In this document: piece by piece, positions 5,595-6,969 of the stretch
Layout of the letters: every line of letters begins with the position of its first letter
Position numbering within the stretch: the first letter of the stretch is position 1
From: Cyclobacteriaceae bacterium
GTDB taxonomy: Bacteria > Bacteroidota > Bacteroidia > Cytophagales > Cyclobacteriaceae
Assembly (NCBI GenBank): GCA_025455445.1
Contig: JALOMN010000081.1
Span: 1 to 6,969 of the forward strand
Direction of reading: 5' to 3'
Length of the DNA stretch: 6,969 bases
Notes under the pieces: model-generated
Database searches by the model: none
Seen by the model: the letters and a program-made list of their open reading frames with translations, nothing else
What the model was told of the DNA's origin: nothing
Program-made: the position numbers and the translations under genes

Positions 5595-6761
5595 ATGAAA
5601 TTATTACTTCAAACAGTATTGGTTTTGCTTTGCTTACACGCATCTGCTCAAACCAGGACGGACAGCCTCCTGCAGGCACTTAAAAGCGCGGAGGGAGAAT
5701 TGAAGGTAAAGACGCTCAACGAGCTATTTAAAGCAACCCTTAACTCAAATCCTGTTGAAGCGGTAGAATATGCCAGTCAGGCGTTGGAGTTGGCTACTGA
5801 AATCAATGATCAAAAAGGACTGGCCGCTGCCAATAATAACCTGGGTGTGGCTTATCGCAACCAGGGTGCGCTCGCAAAATCACTCGAATATTATCTGACC
5901 GCATTAAAAATATATGAGACAATTGATCACAAAGAAGGTATTGCCGCCACCAAAAACAACATAGGCAACATTTATACTTTCAAAAAGGACTATGAAAAAG
6001 CTATTGAATACTTTCAGGAGTCGCACAAATTATTTGTTGAATTAGGTGACTCCGTGCGGATGATCGGTTCCATGAATAATCTTGGTAATCTCAGTAATGA
6101 CCTGGAGCGTTATGATGAAGCCTTAAAGTATTACACGGAAGCTTTGGAGATGAGTGAGAAGTTAGGCAAACAATATGCAGACCCGGTAAGCAACATCGGA
6201 AATATATTTCTTAAAAAAGGAGATTATCAAAATGCAGGTCAGAATTATATGCGAGCATTGGAATTAGCGCGCAAAGAAAATGATCAGATTGAACAACTCA
6301 ATATCTATTCAAGTCTGGGTGAGGTGTTATCCTTATCAGGAAATTATAAACTCGCACAAACTTATCTTGACAGTGCATTGCTGATGACCAACCAATTACA
6401 GGCTTTTGTCTATCAGCCTACCATTTTGAAAAGCATGGCGCGTAATTATGCCAAGCAAGGAAAAATGAAAGAAGCCTATGAAACGCTGGATAGATATGAC
6501 CAACGCAAAGAATTACTCAATGGTGAAGAAAGCTCTCGTAAAATTGCCCAGATGGAAATGGCATTAGACTTACAGGAAAAAGAAAAAGAGATTGACTTGA
6601 TAAAAGCCGAAAAACAGATTCAATCACTCGAGCTTCAAAACACACGAATGGTTATCACCATTGTGGTTTTATTGCTGGGTGTTGTAGTGGGAGGTTATAA
6701 CCTTTATTACACTAAACGGCAGGCTGCCCAATTAAAAAAGAAGCAATTAAAACGGCAATGA
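5595..6761 (+). CDS. TPR-repeat membrane protein with coiled coil, no output domain
   Basis: A 388-residue protein with a signal peptide (1-19, cleavage after SAQ or ASA). About seven tetratricopeptide repeats follow, at roughly 37-70, 76-109, 117-150, 157-190, 195-228, 235-268 and 276-308. Several carry the NNLGxxY and YxxALxYYxxAL patterns. A charged coiled coil (about 311-351, EKEKEIDLIKAEKQIQ) leads to one transmembrane helix (about 352-371, VITIVVLLLGVVVGGYNLYY) and a short basic cytoplasmic tail. In Bacteroidota this layout is usually the sensor half of histidine kinases, LuxR/LytTR regulators or cyclases, with the output domain after the helix. Here the protein stops 17 residues past the helix. 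The repeats should sit in the periplasm and bind a protein or peptide partner. The last base pairs overlap the next gene as ATGA. I see no output-domain sequence in the other frames after the stop, so recent truncation is not evident. Confidence 0.88.
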   Translation: MKLLLQTVLVLLCLHASAQTRTDSLLQALKSAEGELKVKTLNELFKATLNSNPVEAVEYASQALELATEINDQKGLAAANNNLGVAYRNQGALAKSLEYYLTALKIYETIDHKEGIAATKNNIGNIYTFKKDYEKAIEYFQESHKLFVELGDSVRMIGSMNNLGNLSNDLERYDEALKYYTEALEMSEKLGKQYADPVSNIGNIFLKKGDYQNAGQNYMRALELARKENDQIEQLNIYSSLGEVLSLSGNYKLAQTYLDSALLMTNQLQAFVYQPTILKSMARNYAKQGKMKEAYETLDRYDQRKELLNGEESSRKIAQMEMALDLQEKEKEIDLIKAEKQIQSLELQNTRMVITIVVLLLGVVVGGYNLYYTKRQAAQLKKKQLKRQ

Positions 6762-6969
6762 TAGCGCGCGAGGAAGCTAAAGAAATACTACTCTCATTAA
6801 CAACCAGTCAGAGCCTATTGCGTCATATGCGAACCATCGAGTTGGTGATGGAAGCGTATGCCGATAAATATGGAGAAAATAAAGATGAATGGGCTATCGC
6901 GGGCATGCTGCACGATGCAGACTATGAAGCTTTTCCGGAGCAGCATCCTAATGTGATTGTACATAAGCT
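6758..6969 (+). CDS. HD-domain (HDIG-like) protein, N-terminal part, cut by window edge
   Basis: An open frame of 70 codons starts at the ATG at 6758, which overlaps the TPR gene's TGA as ATGA, and runs off the right edge without a stop. The product begins MIAREEAKEILLSLT. It carries the N-terminal signs of a small cytoplasmic HD-domain protein: His23 in LLRHMRTIE, the HD pair His52-Asp53 in WAIAGMLHDADYEAFPEQH, and His63. In this family these residues bind metal, and many members are phosphohydrolases acting on nucleotides. The substrate cannot be named, and the remaining metal ligands lie beyond the window. There is no signal peptide, so it should be cytoplasmic, on the same side of the membrane as the short TPR tail. 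The 4-base overlap implies translational coupling with the TPR gene. Confidence 0.85.
   Translation, partial: MIAREEAKEILLSLTTSQSLLRHMRTIELVMEAYADKYGENKDEWAIAGMLHDADYEAFPEQHPNVIVHK

Overview
The window looks like chromosomal DNA of a member of the Bacteroidota, probably a Cytophagales-like lineage (phylum fairly confident, order only a guess). The evidence is a promoter of the Bacteroidota form TTG-N19-TAnnTTTG in front of the tRNA, starts with little or no Shine-Dalgarno sequence, a ribosomal protein S1 with a long charged N-terminal extension, and a TPR/coiled-coil/transmembrane protein of a kind common in this phylum. I see no insertion sequence, CRISPR array, phage gene or integration scar. 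There is no gene-free stretch longer than about 175 bases.

Left part, all on the minus strand. The bases at the left edge form a hairpin that probably ends the tRNA-Cys(GCA) transcript. The tRNA has its own near-perfect promoter, and that promoter lies inside a strong inverted repeat just downstream of rpsA. rpsA encodes a 679-residue, six-domain S1. Its leader holds three copies of ATGTAAA(A)C and a hairpin. A clear Rho-independent terminator separates rpsA from the unit upstream of it.

Middle part, minus strand. A two-gene unit encodes a MacB/LolD-type ABC ATPase and a TolC-family outer-membrane channel, 5 bases apart. It is bracketed by a putative promoter (4407-4435) and the terminator at 2264-2298. 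The permease and periplasmic adaptor that such a system needs are not in this unit. Further upstream are two small exported proteins: a minimal OmpA-type peptidoglycan-binding domain and an NTF2-like (lumazine-binding-like) protein.

Right part, plus strand. Diverging from the NTF2-like gene across a 76-base AT-rich region is a gene for an exported/membrane TPR protein. It ends shortly after its single transmembrane helix, with no recognisable output domain. Its stop codon overlaps, as ATGA, the start of an HD-domain protein that runs off the right edge. The TPR-HD pair and the rpsA/tRNA-Cys regulatory region are the parts most worth a second look. Most of the genes belong to known families, and I found no clear sign of a wholly new system.
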